Below are positions 31,597-41,561 of a stretch of 64,000 nucleotides of DNA, in pieces; position 1 is the stretch's first letter, and each line of letters begins with the position of its first letter. The DNA is from a virus. The notes under the pieces are model-generated. The model did no database searches, was not told the DNA's origin, and saw only the letters and a program-made list of their open reading frames with translations. The DNA lies in IMG/VR virus record IMGVR_UViG_3300027712_001262, positions 48,864 through 112,863 of that record; one strand, given 5' to 3'. Position numbers and translations under genes: made by a program.

Positions 31597-31624
31597 ATTA
31601 TACACTACAGGTACTGTGTGTCAA
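31597..31624 (-). promoter_or_regulatory. Consensus sigma70 promoter with dyad spacer, directly before the 1361-aa gene
   Basis: TTGACA (31619-31624), 16-nt spacer and TATAAT (31597-31602) on the minus strand. The spacer holds ACAG-TAC-CTGT. The -10 box ends 7 nt before the ATG at 31589, so the transcript would start at or next to it (leaderless). Confidence 0.75.
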
Positions 31625-31640
31625 TAATATTGAGTATGGT

Positions 31641-34600
31641 TTATCTTAACCGTGGATAAGTCAGTGGTGGCGGAAGTAAAGGGTCTGTATATCGAGCAAT
31701 TTGTGTAATTCTTAAATCATCAATATATCCCTTAAATGATAATGAATTATAGGATATTCCAATGTACTTAAATGGTATTGTGTAATTTGTTGTATTTGTT
31801 GTAGAACTAGTAATTGCAGAATTTATATACATAGTTAATATAGATCCAGATCTAACAACTGCTACATGATTCCATATATTAACAATCACAGTTCCTGTGG
31901 TAACAAATGTGGTATTATCTTTCCAACCAATTTGACTGCCCACAGCATCGTTCACTCCTGTATATCCTAAATATGCAGATCCCGGAACACTGGTACTAGT
32001 AGTCCTAGAATCTAATAATGCCGGTGCGGTAGTTGAGGTACTGTACAAACTAAGTGGGTACATCCACATTTCTATTGTAAAATCCCCAGAGCCCAGTGCT
32101 GTTAAATTTGTTGCAGTGGTTGTTGAAGTCGAACCTATACCCAATCCATCACCGTCACCATCAAAGTATATACTAGTGGCATTATATTTAACAATTGAAT
32201 TTGAAACTGATATATCACCTATGGAATATATATTATTTTGTGTAGTGGCATCAAATATTTTACTTTCAGTGGCATTAATTAATAAACTAGTGTTAGCAAA
32301 TTTAAATTCAATAGCTCCGCTGGAATTAAACACATAAACTTTATAGCTGTTTGTGGTATAAACTCCAGTTGTACCTGTGGTCAACGGTGCAGTAGTAAGC
32401 GTATCTGTATGCCATATAATTACTTTACCTGATCCTCCGGTGCCGCCGGTGCCGCCGCCGCCGTAGTAATCGCCGCCGCTGCCGGCTCCCCCGTTGCCAG
32501 TGTTTGTGCCGGCTGCAGGTGGACTTAAGGAGTTGGATGGTGTGCCACCTGCAGAAAATGTTGCCGAATATGTTGAACTACTAGCAACACTAACATACAG
32601 TCCGGAACCACCAACACCGTAAGCTCCTGCACTAGATGCACCACCTGCAGAACCAGCGCCACCACCACCGCCACCGAAATAGCTGCTGCGGCCCTGGCCG
32701 GCAACGCTGTAGCTGTAACCGCCACTATTCCCTCCACTATTTCCATATCCAATTCCAGAACCATTTAGTCCCAGTGTATTTTGTGTAGATGTACCAGCCT
32801 GGGTTGCCGCCGTTTGATAACTATAGGCATTACCACCACTACCAGAACCACCAGCGAGACCTACGGTACCGGCTGCATCCGACCCACCACCACCACCACC
32901 TTTAGCTAGAATATTTGGAGGAATATTAAGTCCAACCAGTTGACTATCTTGGCCATTGGTCCGGGAACCACCGCCTGCACCCACAGTGATAGTTATTACA
33001 CCCATGATATCAGTGGCAGTAAAGCTACCAACTGTTAGGCCGCCTGCGCCGCCGCCTGCGCCATATTCTGTGCCATAGGCCGCACTGGGAGTGTATTGGC
33101 CAGTCCCACCACCACCGCCACCTGCTACTACTACATAATTAATTGTAAAACTTGATGATTGAGATCTAGTGTCAGGTGTTAATGGTGTAACTGGTAATGT
33201 ATATGTTGTAACACCTCCAGCAGTTGTTATCCGTTCTGAAATAGCGCCTCGTAATATACGTAGATTCGATAGATACCCCTTGTAATATCCAAGATTTAGA
33301 TATGTCGATCTACCTATACTAAAATTATTAGTAATCAATTTAAAATTAGGAGATACAGCAGTATACAAACTGCTTAGAACAGTTGTAATTGTAATAGATG
33401 TAACAGTAGTACCGGCAGATGTGCCATTGATATACAAAGTTACAGTTGTATTATTTCTAACTAATGCTATATGATTCCATGCTCTAAATTTAACTTTTAA
33501 ATTTTCTGCATCGGTACTTGTAAATGTAGTGGCAGTTCCTAGACTAACTGTACATCGCCCCGAAGTCTGCAATGCCAAAGACATCCCATCGTTGGTAGAC
33601 GTAGTAGCTGTACCAAATGTCATAGCACCGGATATGTTATATCGACTATCGATAAAATACACAGTGGTGCTAATTGGTTCTGGATAAGACCAAAATTCTA
33701 TACTAAAACTGTTATTTTGAAAATTAACAGCATTAGGATTCACTGTTAAAAAGTCTGTGCTACCATCAAAGTAAACACTACCACCGGTCAACAGTGTGTT
33801 ATATGGCCCGGGATTTATAAAGGGAGAGAATCTACGTATTGCAGGAGTACCATTTTGACTAACTGTAAAATTATAATTGCTTTTGTCAATAAGTGATCCA
33901 CTTGCAGAAACCAACAAGTTAGTATTATTAACTAACGGAAACGGTGATCTAGGTAATGCAATTATACTTGATCCATTTAAAAAACGAAAATTTGACATGT
34001 AACCCTGGAAATAGTTGGTACCGTCATAGCCAATATATATAGATTGAGTATTATTATACACTGTTCCAGTGCTGGACGCGGTTACTAAATTACCGCCATT
34101 TAACATGCTGGTATAGGTTGATCCGGACCTAGATAGAGATATGTGATTCCAAGTGTTCAAATTAATCAGAGTGTTAGATATTGGTAGATAATCTGTTCCG
34201 AACGTAATAGTTCCACTACCGGTGAATATATATATTCTAAATCCGCCTGTCACAGTGTATGTTACTGGGCCAATTGTTGTTGCTGGTGCATAGGTATCAG
34301 AATAACGAAGAATGACTACTCCCGACCCGCCTCTACTACCCGCAGTCCCTGACTCACCGCCACCACCGCCACCACCTCCTCCAGTATTTGCGGTGGCGTT
34401 TGAGGCAGCCCTGTAATTGTAAGCTGCGCCATAGCCACCGCCATAACTAAGGCCGAAGCCGGTGTAACTGCTGTTGCCGCCGCCACCACCTCCTCCTCGG
34501 CCAACAGATGTCCCTGTAATAGTCGAATATAATCCTATGCCACCTTCTCCTCCTCCTCCGACCCCGCCAGCACCACCGCCTCCGTTGTTATAATAGCTAA

Positions 34601-37600
34601 AACTGCCGCTAAGACTGCCACCGGCAAATCCTTGCCCAGTTGTGCCAGCACCACCAGTACCGCTACCGGAGTTGCCTTGAGCACCGCCACCACCACCAGA
34701 CCCTCCAGCAAGGCCATTACCAACATTATCATAATAACTACTACCACCACCACCACCACCGTTTGCAACCACGCTTACATTTGGGCCTGTTATAGAAGAA
34801 TAGTTGCCAGATTGTCCTGTTCCAAAGAACGGCGTTCCTCCACCATCTCCCACCGTTACGGTATAAAGGGTAAGAGTTTGTACCGTAAGCGTATTCTCGG
34901 CAGATGCTCCGCCTCCAGATGTTTCGACAGATGTTCTATATCCACCAGCACCTCCTCCAGCGCCGCCAAGACCACCACCACCACCTCCTCCACCACCACC
35001 ACCAATGACTAGAAAATCAACACTCTGTGGCGGGCGAACTTCAGCAATTGAAGTAGTTACTGTATTTTGAGCACTTATTTTTAAGTTAAAAGGACTGAGT
35101 TCACTAGTGATTGATTTTGTAATAATCGTAGAAGTGGATGCACGAGTTGAATAAAACCAACCCTCTACTGTAAAATCTGAACTAATATTGAATACACTGC
35201 TGTGTTGAATGCTTAGGTAGTCAGTGGTGCCATTAAAATATGTACTCCAATTTGTTGAGTATGGATTAAATGATCCTTGTGCCAACATATTCCCATACCC
35301 TTGAACAGGATATGATAATATACTTGAATCTTTTAAATATCTATTACCCCATTGTGGACCAAATGTAATTGTTCCGCTGCCATTAAGAAATGCATATATT
35401 ATATAATCATTTTGATATGATATATTATATGCACTTTTATTTCCAACTGCTGCTATTGGCAATGATGCTAAATGCCAGAAGAATGCAAGACCACCACCGC
35501 CGGAATATCCAGCACTTCCACTTCCACCTCCACCATTTCCGCCTATTGGGCCGGCACCGTTAATACCACCATTACTATCGCCACCACCAGTGGCAAAAGT
35601 ATTTGAAAAAGTTGAAGAGCTAGCTATATTAACATATTTTCCAGCAACAACAACTGAACCGTCTGGTGAGTTAGAAAGATAGACTGTATTCCCACTACCT
35701 GTAATATTAACTTTTTTAATATTAGTAGGACGGGTACCTAATCGATCATCATTGCCTACTTGAAATAATCCGCCATCATCATGTCCCCAGTCTGCAAACC
35801 ATAGATATCCTGATGAATCAATGGATCCAAATATATCCATGTCGCTTTGCGTTGAGTACCCAGCAGTAAAACTACTTTTTCCAATAATTGAACTTGGACC
35901 GTAACCTGTGTTTTCTTTCCAACCCGATGTTCCACCATAGTAAAAGTTCCCGTTACTATGGAAAGAAGAATAACCATCAATTGAAAATAATTGTGTTCCC
36001 ACTGAATCTTCTTCTGTAGTATTTCCATATGTTTGACCAAATGACACACTGATTGGAAAAGCAACAGAAGTTAATACGCCTGTGGATAAATTTACTGTAA
36101 ACAATCTTGCGGAGTTGGTATTCCAACGTCCAATCATAAATTGATTAACACCGTCCGACATTGTCCATAAACTGTTGCGGGGCGACGCAGTTCCTATTGC
36201 AGCCTGTTCACTTGCTGAAAATGTTCCAGTAGTAAAAGAATTTACTTTATATTTTTGTGTAGACAAGTTAATCCACACAGTACTACTTGTTGCAGGGAAC
36301 GTAACTATTGTTGCGCTGGCGCTGCCAGCGTTTATAAACGTAGATCCAGGATAATACGTTACACTATCAAGTGCTGAATTTGTAATAGTAGCGGCGCTCC
36401 CTTGAAATTTGTCCCAGTTGCCGCCCCAAGTATCTGTATTATTTCTAGCAATTACACCTTTACCATCTGCATCCATGAATAAACTATCATGGTCGTCATT
36501 ACTATAGAATAATATACTAGTAGTAGCAGCAGTGTATGCTGGGGTTACGCCACCAGTAGTAAACATAGACTGCGAAATTGTAGTTCCGAGTGTGTTTTTT
36601 ACATATGCTACACTAATAGTTATATTGCCACTGGCAGTTGCAAGTATATATTTTAAAAATCCTTTATTTGGTAACGCAATAAATCCAGTAATAGGAAGTA
36701 ATGCATCAATGGATGTAATTGGGCCAACTGAGGTAGCGTCATAACTGCTACCTGATATCAATGAAAACCCAGAACTAAGACCACTAGTAGCTGCACCAGC
36801 GCCACCGCCTTGGGCAACATAGAGACCTCCGCCACCCATGAAACCTGCATGACCCCAATAATTAGGACCATTATTTAGTGATAATGTTGTAATACCAGCA
36901 GTACCTCCGGGGCTACCACCACCACTGCCACCACTTGCTAATGGGCTATTAACATATGCTCCTGCATAGCTATAACTTTGTCCAGCACCGCCGCCAGTAG
37001 CAGTAATTGTTTGTGCAGTATCGCCGCCTAGTGGTTGTTTTCCGTTAACTGTGGATGATGTACCAGTACTTGCAAAGCGGGCAGAGTCATTAGCTGCACC
37101 AGCGCCACCTGCACCAATTGTAACAATTAATGTATTACTAAGTAAAGGATTAAACGAATTTACATAAAGACCACCAGCCCCACCGCCGCCACCGGCATAT
37201 GAAACACTAGAATAAGTTCCGCCACCCCCACCACCACCACCACCGCCGATGAGCAACATATTAATTTCACCAGTTGAGTAACTTACTGATGATTGATTAC
37301 TTAATAATAAATTATTATATGCAAAATAGGGATCAAATGACTGTGGGGTACTTGCTATATATTTTGTGTATCGTATAATAACAATACCAGAACCGCCGGG
37401 GAAACCACTAGTACCGCCGTTTCCACCACCACCAGTATTTGGGGTACCTGCTGATTCAGCACCACCACCACCGCTTGAAGCAGTGCCATCTAAACCAGAG
37501 CCACCACCTGCGTATGAAATGCCATTAAGCCAAGTTGCACCATTACCGCCTGTGACACCGCTGCCTGCAGATCCAGCACCGCCGCCAGCCCCGTCGCCTC

Positions 37601-38066
37601 CGGCAAAACCTTGACTAGGATTTGTAACCAGCGCAGCTTGGCCGGAGCCGGGGACCAGAACACCATTACCGCCACCGCCTGAACCTCCGGAGTAACCAGC
37701 ATTACCGCCACCATACGCTGTGGAACTAACACCGTTTCCTATAATTGAGGAATTGCCTCCCGTGTTGGTTCCACTGTCTGCTATGCCACCCTGTCCCACA
37801 GTGATGGTAAATGCATTATTTTTTTGAAAGCTAATGGTACTTGATATATATCCACCAGCGCCGCCGCCGGACAGCCCACTACCACCACCACCGCCACCCA
37901 CTATTAAACATTCAGCAATTACATTGTATACTGGGACAAATACTGAAGATGTTGTGGTGAATGTATGATATACATAGTCAGAAGCTGTGGTAACTGTTCC
38001 ACCTGTGGCAATAAAGGTAGGTTCTACATACCGTTGACGTTTGATTATTCCTAGATCGTATACCAT
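31641..38066 (-). CDS. Giant adhesin: glycine-rich domains with LamG (concanavalin-like) domains
   Basis: 2141 aa. Glycine-rich modules end in IVIIRY, VVILRY or KVIIWH. They lie at about 50-235, 265-430, 820-860, 1015-1255 and 1640-1885, and resemble polyglycine-helix receptor-binding tips of phage fibres. LamG modules with SLSRS or VRNN and GY(M/L)SN(F/L)R signatures lie near 947-1372, 1438-1608 and 1982-2128. The first LamG is interrupted by the fourth glycine module. A beta-rich stretch of unknown type occupies 430-820. It should bind host surface glycans. The gene ends before the promoter of the glycosyltransferase operon. Confidence 0.75.
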   Translation of the reverse strand: MVYDLGIIKRQRYVEPTFIATGGTVTTASDYVYHTFTTTSSVFVPVYNVIAECLIVGGGGGGSGLSGGGAGGYISSTISFQKNNAFTITVGQGGIADSGTNTGGNSSIIGNGVSSTAYGGGNAGYSGGSGGGGNGVLVPGSGQAALVTNPSQGFAGGDGAGGGAGSAGSGVTGGNGATWLNGISYAGGGSGLDGTASSGGGGAESAGTPNTGGGGNGGTSGFPGGSGIVIIRYTKYIASTPQSFDPYFAYNNLLLSNQSSVSYSTGEINMLLIGGGGGGGGGGTYSSVSYAGGGGGAGGLYVNSFNPLLSNTLIVTIGAGGAGAANDSARFASTGTSSTVNGKQPLGGDTAQTITATGGGAGQSYSYAGAYVNSPLASGGSGGGSPGGTAGITTLSLNNGPNYWGHAGFMGGGGLYVAQGGGAGAATSGLSSGFSLISGSSYDATSVGPITSIDALLPITGFIALPNKGFLKYILATASGNITISVAYVKNTLGTTISQSMFTTGGVTPAYTAATTSILFYSNDDHDSLFMDADGKGVIARNNTDTWGGNWDKFQGSAATITNSALDSVTYYPGSTFINAGSASATIVTFPATSSTVWINLSTQKYKVNSFTTGTFSASEQAAIGTASPRNSLWTMSDGVNQFMIGRWNTNSARLFTVNLSTGVLTSVAFPISVSFGQTYGNTTEEDSVGTQLFSIDGYSSFHSNGNFYYGGTSGWKENTGYGPSSIIGKSSFTAGYSTQSDMDIFGSIDSSGYLWFADWGHDDGGLFQVGNDDRLGTRPTNIKKVNITGSGNTVYLSNSPDGSVVVAGKYVNIASSSTFSNTFATGGGDSNGGINGAGPIGGNGGGGSGSAGYSGGGGLAFFWHLASLPIAAVGNKSAYNISYQNDYIIYAFLNGSGTITFGPQWGNRYLKDSSILSYPVQGYGNMLAQGSFNPYSTNWSTYFNGTTDYLSIQHSSVFNISSDFTVEGWFYSTRASTSTIITKSITSELSPFNLKISAQNTVTTSIAEVRPPQSVDFLVIGGGGGGGGGGGLGGAGGGAGGYRTSVETSGGGASAENTLTVQTLTLYTVTVGDGGGTPFFGTGQSGNYSSITGPNVSVVANGGGGGGSSYYDNVGNGLAGGSGGGGGAQGNSGSGTGGAGTTGQGFAGGSLSGSFSYYNNGGGGAGGVGGGGEGGIGLYSTITGTSVGRGGGGGGGNSSYTGFGLSYGGGYGAAYNYRAASNATANTGGGGGGGGGESGTAGSRGGSGVVILRYSDTYAPATTIGPVTYTVTGGFRIYIFTGSGTITFGTDYLPISNTLINLNTWNHISLSRSGSTYTSMLNGGNLVTASSTGTVYNNTQSIYIGYDGTNYFQGYMSNFRFLNGSSIIALPRSPFPLVNNTNLLVSASGSLIDKSNYNFTVSQNGTPAIRRFSPFINPGPYNTLLTGGSVYFDGSTDFLTVNPNAVNFQNNSFSIEFWSYPEPISTTVYFIDSRYNISGAMTFGTATTSTNDGMSLALQTSGRCTVSLGTATTFTSTDAENLKVKFRAWNHIALVRNNTTVTLYINGTSAGTTVTSITITTVLSSLYTAVSPNFKLITNNFSIGRSTYLNLGYYKGYLSNLRILRGAISERITTAGGVTTYTLPVTPLTPDTRSQSSSFTINYVVVAGGGGGGTGQYTPSAAYGTEYGAGGGAGGLTVGSFTATDIMGVITITVGAGGGSRTNGQDSQLVGLNIPPNILAKGGGGGGSDAAGTVGLAGGSGSGGNAYSYQTAATQAGTSTQNTLGLNGSGIGYGNSGGNSGGYSYSVAGQGRSSYFGGGGGGAGSAGGASSAGAYGVGGSGLYVSVASSSTYSATFSAGGTPSNSLSPPAAGTNTGNGGAGSGGDYYGGGGTGGTGGSGKVIIWHTDTLTTAPLTTGTTGVYTTNSYKVYVFNSSGAIEFKFANTSLLINATESKIFDATTQNNIYSIGDISVSNSIVKYNATSIYFDGDGDGLGIGSTSTTTATNLTALGSGDFTIEMWMYPLSLYSTSTTAPALLDSRTTSTSVPGSAYLGYTGVNDAVGSQIGWKDNTTFVTTGTVIVNIWNHVAVVRSGSILTMYINSAITSSTTNTTNYTIPFKYIGISYNSLSFKGYIDDLRITQIARYTDPLLPPPLTYPRLR

Positions 38067-38097
38067 GAAAAAATTAGTTTAAGGGAGTAGTTGTGAC

Positions 38098-38457
38098 TTA
38101 TTGTTGTACTACTATTTCAATCCAATTTACTGTTGTTTCGTCCCAAACATATCGCTTTCCGTCCTCTACCGGCATTGCAATTGGAGCTGCCCAAAGACAT
38201 GTTTCTTCGTTCAGTACCCAAGAATCAAACGGCTTTGGAGGAATGAATGCATCTCTACCTGCATCGTAGGTATATCCTATGCCCGCATAATTTTTTCTCA
38301 GTGGAGTACCACCCAACCTATGCTGGCCACCTTGAGTATTATAGCTAGTTTGGACCCATAAGCTGGGATCGCCCCAATGTCCTGTGTTAAGGACGTCTTG
38401 TTCAATAACAATTACTTGTGTTACTATACCGTCTTCTACTTTTGCAAAATGACTCAT
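38098..38457 (-). CDS. Conserved marine/T4-like phage protein (119 aa)
   Basis: The start is chosen at MSHFAKVEDGIVTQVIVIEQ (38457) because AAGGA lies before it and a perfect TATAAATA (38490-38497) precedes that. An ATG further upstream lies inside the promoter. WVQTSYNTQGG near 41, KNYAGIGYTYDAGRDAFIPP near 60-80 and the terminal W-DE-T-x-W pattern match a small protein common in cyanophages and other T4-like marine phages. Often near fibre genes; function unknown. Confidence 0.75.
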   Translation of the reverse strand: MSHFAKVEDGIVTQVIVIEQDVLNTGHWGDPSLWVQTSYNTQGGQHRLGGTPLRKNYAGIGYTYDAGRDAFIPPKPFDSWVLNEETCLWAAPIAMPVEDGKRYVWDETTVNWIEIVVQQ

Positions 38458-38489
38458 TTTTAAAATCCTTGTAATGATATTGTTATAGC

Positions 38490-38497
38490 TATTTATA
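38490..38497 (-). promoter_or_regulatory. T4-type late promoter TATAAATA (minus)
   Basis: Perfect TATAAATA facing the 119-aa gene, 33 nt before its ATG. It is divergent from the plus-strand late promoter at 38609-38616. Confidence 0.7.
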
Positions 38498-38608
38498 ACA
38501 TTATAATTTATCATAGATGACATTTATACTTGGCAAAATAGGCCATAGTATTCTGTATCATATGATGTTAAAGTTATTTATAAAATATTTTTAGGGCACT
38601 ATCATGTC

Positions 38609-38616
38609 TATAAATA
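38609..38616 (+). promoter_or_regulatory. T4-type late promoter TATAAATA (plus)
   Basis: Perfect TATAAATA on the plus strand, 25 nt before the carbamoyltransferase ATG (38641), which has an AGGA site. Confidence 0.7.
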
Positions 38617-38640
38617 TCGAGAACAAAATAGGAATTTAAC

Positions 38641-40479
38641 ATGGCTTGGATAGCTGGTATCACACGTGGACATAATGGAGCAGTGTGTCTTTTAAAAGAT
38701 GGAAAAATAGTATTTGCTATAGAAGAGGAAAGATTAAGTGGATTTAAATACGATGGATCTCCACTACTTGGAATGTCATTAATACAAAAATATACCGACA
38801 AACTCGATTATTTGGTAATTACAGGTACTTATTCACTAGCAGGGGATGTTTATAACCGGTTGGAGTGGACCGAGGAAAATATTTATGCAGGTTATGCTAG
38901 GAAATTAGGGCTAATTGATCGAGATATTACCAAATCAAAAAATACAGAACATCCTGATTCACAAGTCATTGACGTTGGAACCCAACATCATAAAATGCAT
39001 GCCTCTTGTGCATTTTATAGGTCCGGATTTGATCAAGCAGTTGCAGTGATTTTAGATGGTGGGGGATCAGGATTTACATTGCTAAATTCAACTAATAGCC
39101 GTGTATTTGAAGTAGAAACCATATTTAAATGTTCATACCCAAATACATTTACAACTCTATATAAACACATGGCCGGATCTGGTCCATTTAAAAATAATAA
39201 AAGTTATGATTTTAAAGATCCACTCGAATATGATCATGCTCCCCAAACAGCAGGCACTGGTATTCTTAAAGTAACTACCAGTGCAGGTATTGTCAAAGCA
39301 TACGAAGCAGTCACTGAATTCTGTGGTTGGCAAGGCATCGAAGCGGGAAAAACTATGGGATTATCCCCTTACGGAAAATCAAACAGCCTTATACCACCAA
39401 TATATACCAAGGACATTGACGGATTTTATTGCGGTAATAAATCCATGTTTACGCCTAACTATCCGCAAACTGCATTTATAGATAATGATATGAGTATCAT
39501 GTCAGATACATTTTTATCTAATGAGAAAGATAAAACAGTATTACAAGATCGAAGAGACATGGCATATGCTGTTCAGAAACAAAGTCAAGAAGTTGTGCTA
39601 AATCTCATACTTAGGGCTGTGGAAATGTCTGGTATAAAAAATGTAGTATTATCCGGTGGGTATGGATTAAATTGTGTGGCTAATTATTTTTATCTCGAAA
39701 AACTAAATGAATTAGGTATTAATTTGTATGTTGAACCAGTGAGTACTGACGCTGGTCTCAGCGTGGGTGCTGCATTATATATGCATCATAAATTAGAAAA
39801 AACTGAAAAGCCATTACCACGTGATACTAATTTATATTTAGGCATTGATTTTACATATACACCTGAACTGATCAATCAGTTGGTATCACAATATAATGGT
39901 GTTGAAGTATTAGAAAACATTCACAGTGATCAAGTTTCTCAAATTTTAAGAGATAAAAACATTGTTGCATTATTTCAAGGATCATCTGAAATTGGGCCAC
40001 GAGCATTGGGTAATCGAAGTATTATATTTGATCCAACTTTTAAAGACGGAAAAGATTTTGTCAATAATGTAAAACGCAGAGAATACTTTCGACCATTTGC
40101 TGGTAGTATTCTACACGAACATGTAAATGAATGGTTTGATATGCGGGGACTTGAAGAAAGTCCCAATATGATGTATGCTGTAAATTGTCAGCCAGGTGTT
40201 GAAGAAAAAATTCCCAGCATCATACACATTGACGGCACCTGTCGAATTCAAACAGTAAAACCTCAGCAGAATCCATTATTTTATGAGTTGATATCAGAAT
40301 TTTATAAATTGACAGGCGTTCCCATTTTATTCAATACCAGTTTTAACCTCGGTGGAGCACCCATGGTTGAAACATTGCATGATGCAATACATACATTGGT
40401 AAACAGTGATATTGAATATCTCTACTTACCAGAATATAAGATATTAATAACAGCAGAAAATCAACCCGAGGAATTTTAA
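38641..40479 (+). CDS. O-carbamoyltransferase (NodU/CmcH/TobZ family)
   Basis: 612 aa. The N-terminal part has AGITRGHNGAVCLLKDGKIV, EEERLSGFKYDG, QHHKMHASCAFY (His pair) and VILDGGGSG, the carbamoyl-adenylate domain of the family. The C-terminal part (from about 350) has LSGGYGLNCVANY, FQGSSEIGPRALGNRSIIFD, EYFRPFAGSIL and ILFNTSFNLGGAPMVE. The two-domain family first makes carbamoyl-AMP from carbamoyl phosphate and ATP, then carbamoylates a hydroxyl, usually of a sugar. Its stop overlaps the next gene start (TAATG). In this phage it may cap a glycan or modified base. Confidence 0.88.
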   Translation: MAWIAGITRGHNGAVCLLKDGKIVFAIEEERLSGFKYDGSPLLGMSLIQKYTDKLDYLVITGTYSLAGDVYNRLEWTEENIYAGYARKLGLIDRDITKSKNTEHPDSQVIDVGTQHHKMHASCAFYRSGFDQAVAVILDGGGSGFTLLNSTNSRVFEVETIFKCSYPNTFTTLYKHMAGSGPFKNNKSYDFKDPLEYDHAPQTAGTGILKVTTSAGIVKAYEAVTEFCGWQGIEAGKTMGLSPYGKSNSLIPPIYTKDIDGFYCGNKSMFTPNYPQTAFIDNDMSIMSDTFLSNEKDKTVLQDRRDMAYAVQKQSQEVVLNLILRAVEMSGIKNVVLSGGYGLNCVANYFYLEKLNELGINLYVEPVSTDAGLSVGAALYMHHKLEKTEKPLPRDTNLYLGIDFTYTPELINQLVSQYNGVEVLENIHSDQVSQILRDKNIVALFQGSSEIGPRALGNRSIIFDPTFKDGKDFVNNVKRREYFRPFAGSILHEHVNEWFDMRGLEESPNMMYAVNCQPGVEEKIPSIIHIDGTCRIQTVKPQQNPLFYELISEFYKLTGVPILFNTSFNLGGAPMVETLHDAIHTLVNSDIEYLYLPEYKILITAENQPEEF

Positions 40480-41561
40480 TGACACGACCACAAGCATATT
40501 TTATCAACGGCGGTGCCGGAAGAGTAATTGCATCTATACCAGCTTTTGAAAAATTAGCCGAGACTAACACAGATTTTATAATTGTATGTGAAGGTGGCAG
40601 TGACATGTATCGGGGTCATCCCTTATTAGATCAAAGAGCATATGATCATTGGCATAAAGGAATATTTGCAGAGCAGTTAAAACATAGAGATTTAATTACA
40701 CCAGAACCATATCGTGTATGGGAATATTATAATCAAATGTGCAGTCTTTCACAGGCTTTTGATATTGCCATTAATAATAAAGGAATACGTAAATTACCTG
40801 CACCCTCTATTCATCTTAATAAACTTGAAATAGCAGAAGCATACCGATTTATGCAAGAAGTAAAGACCAGATCGGGATTTGAAAAAACTATAGTTATACA
40901 ACCATTTGGTCGAAGTGTTATCGCTAATCACGGAATGATTGTTGATCCCAGTTCAAGAAGTTTTGCTCAGAATGATTTAATAGATATAGTCAATTCCTTA
41001 AAAAAGGAATACGGTGTAATTGTTATGAGCGAATTTGGTAATATTACAGGAATTGAAGCAGCTACTCCAAAAATACCGAACATTAGGATATGGGCTGCAA
41101 TTATTGAACTAAGTGATTACTTCCTGGGCTGCGATAGTGTGGGACAACATATGGCAAGAGCATTGGAAAAACCTGCTACAGTTGTTATCGGATCTACTTT
41201 TCCTATTAATGTGAGTTATCCAGATTATTCTAATTTTACAATAATTGACATTGGTGAAAAACAAAGAATATATAGCCCAATTAGAATATCACAAGAAGAT
41301 GCCATTGAAAGACATAATGATGCATGTATGGAAATGTCCGATGAAGATAAGAGACAAATTGTGAAATCTATTAAGAATAAACTTGGAAAATCAGTTAAAT
41401 CTGCTGTAAAACCGTCTGTGAATGCCAATACACAGATAGATAACACCCATATACATAATCATGGGGTAAATCCCGTTAACAATGATTTTAAATTAAATCC
41501 ACTTTCAGAAGAATTATCAAATAATTTTCCAAAATTAGTTAGCAGTCCAAACTTGTCTTAA
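40479..41561 (+). CDS. GT9-like glycosyltransferase (heptosyltransferase type)
   Basis: 360 aa. The N-terminal half has NGGAGRVIASIPAFEKLAE (a GT-B glycine turn). The second half has IVIQPFGRS near 150 and FLGCDSVGQHMARALEKPAT then VVIGSTFP near 220-240. The D-S-x-x-x-H-x-A-x-A-x-x-x-P pattern is characteristic of GT9. The last 100 residues are low-complexity and hydrophilic, not part of GT9. It is translationally coupled with the carbamoyltransferase. Its end overlaps the convergent fibre gene by 27 bp. Confidence 0.7.
   Translation: MTRPQAYFINGGAGRVIASIPAFEKLAETNTDFIIVCEGGSDMYRGHPLLDQRAYDHWHKGIFAEQLKHRDLITPEPYRVWEYYNQMCSLSQAFDIAINNKGIRKLPAPSIHLNKLEIAEAYRFMQEVKTRSGFEKTIVIQPFGRSVIANHGMIVDPSSRSFAQNDLIDIVNSLKKEYGVIVMSEFGNITGIEAATPKIPNIRIWAAIIELSDYFLGCDSVGQHMARALEKPATVVIGSTFPINVSYPDYSNFTIIDIGEKQRIYSPIRISQEDAIERHNDACMEMSDEDKRQIVKSIKNKLGKSVKSAVKPSVNANTQIDNTHIHNHGVNPVNNDFKLNPLSEELSNNFPKLVSSPNLS

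Noticed and set aside
31603-31618. LexA/SOS box in the promoter spacer
   Set aside because: The arms are ACAG..CTGT with a 3-nt gap, the reverse order and wrong spacing for the CTGT-N8-ACAG LexA site.
31641-38066. Long open frames on the opposite strand of glycine-rich and collagen-like genes
   Set aside because: They arise from the biased codons of GGx repeats and lack ribosome sites and recognisable proteins.
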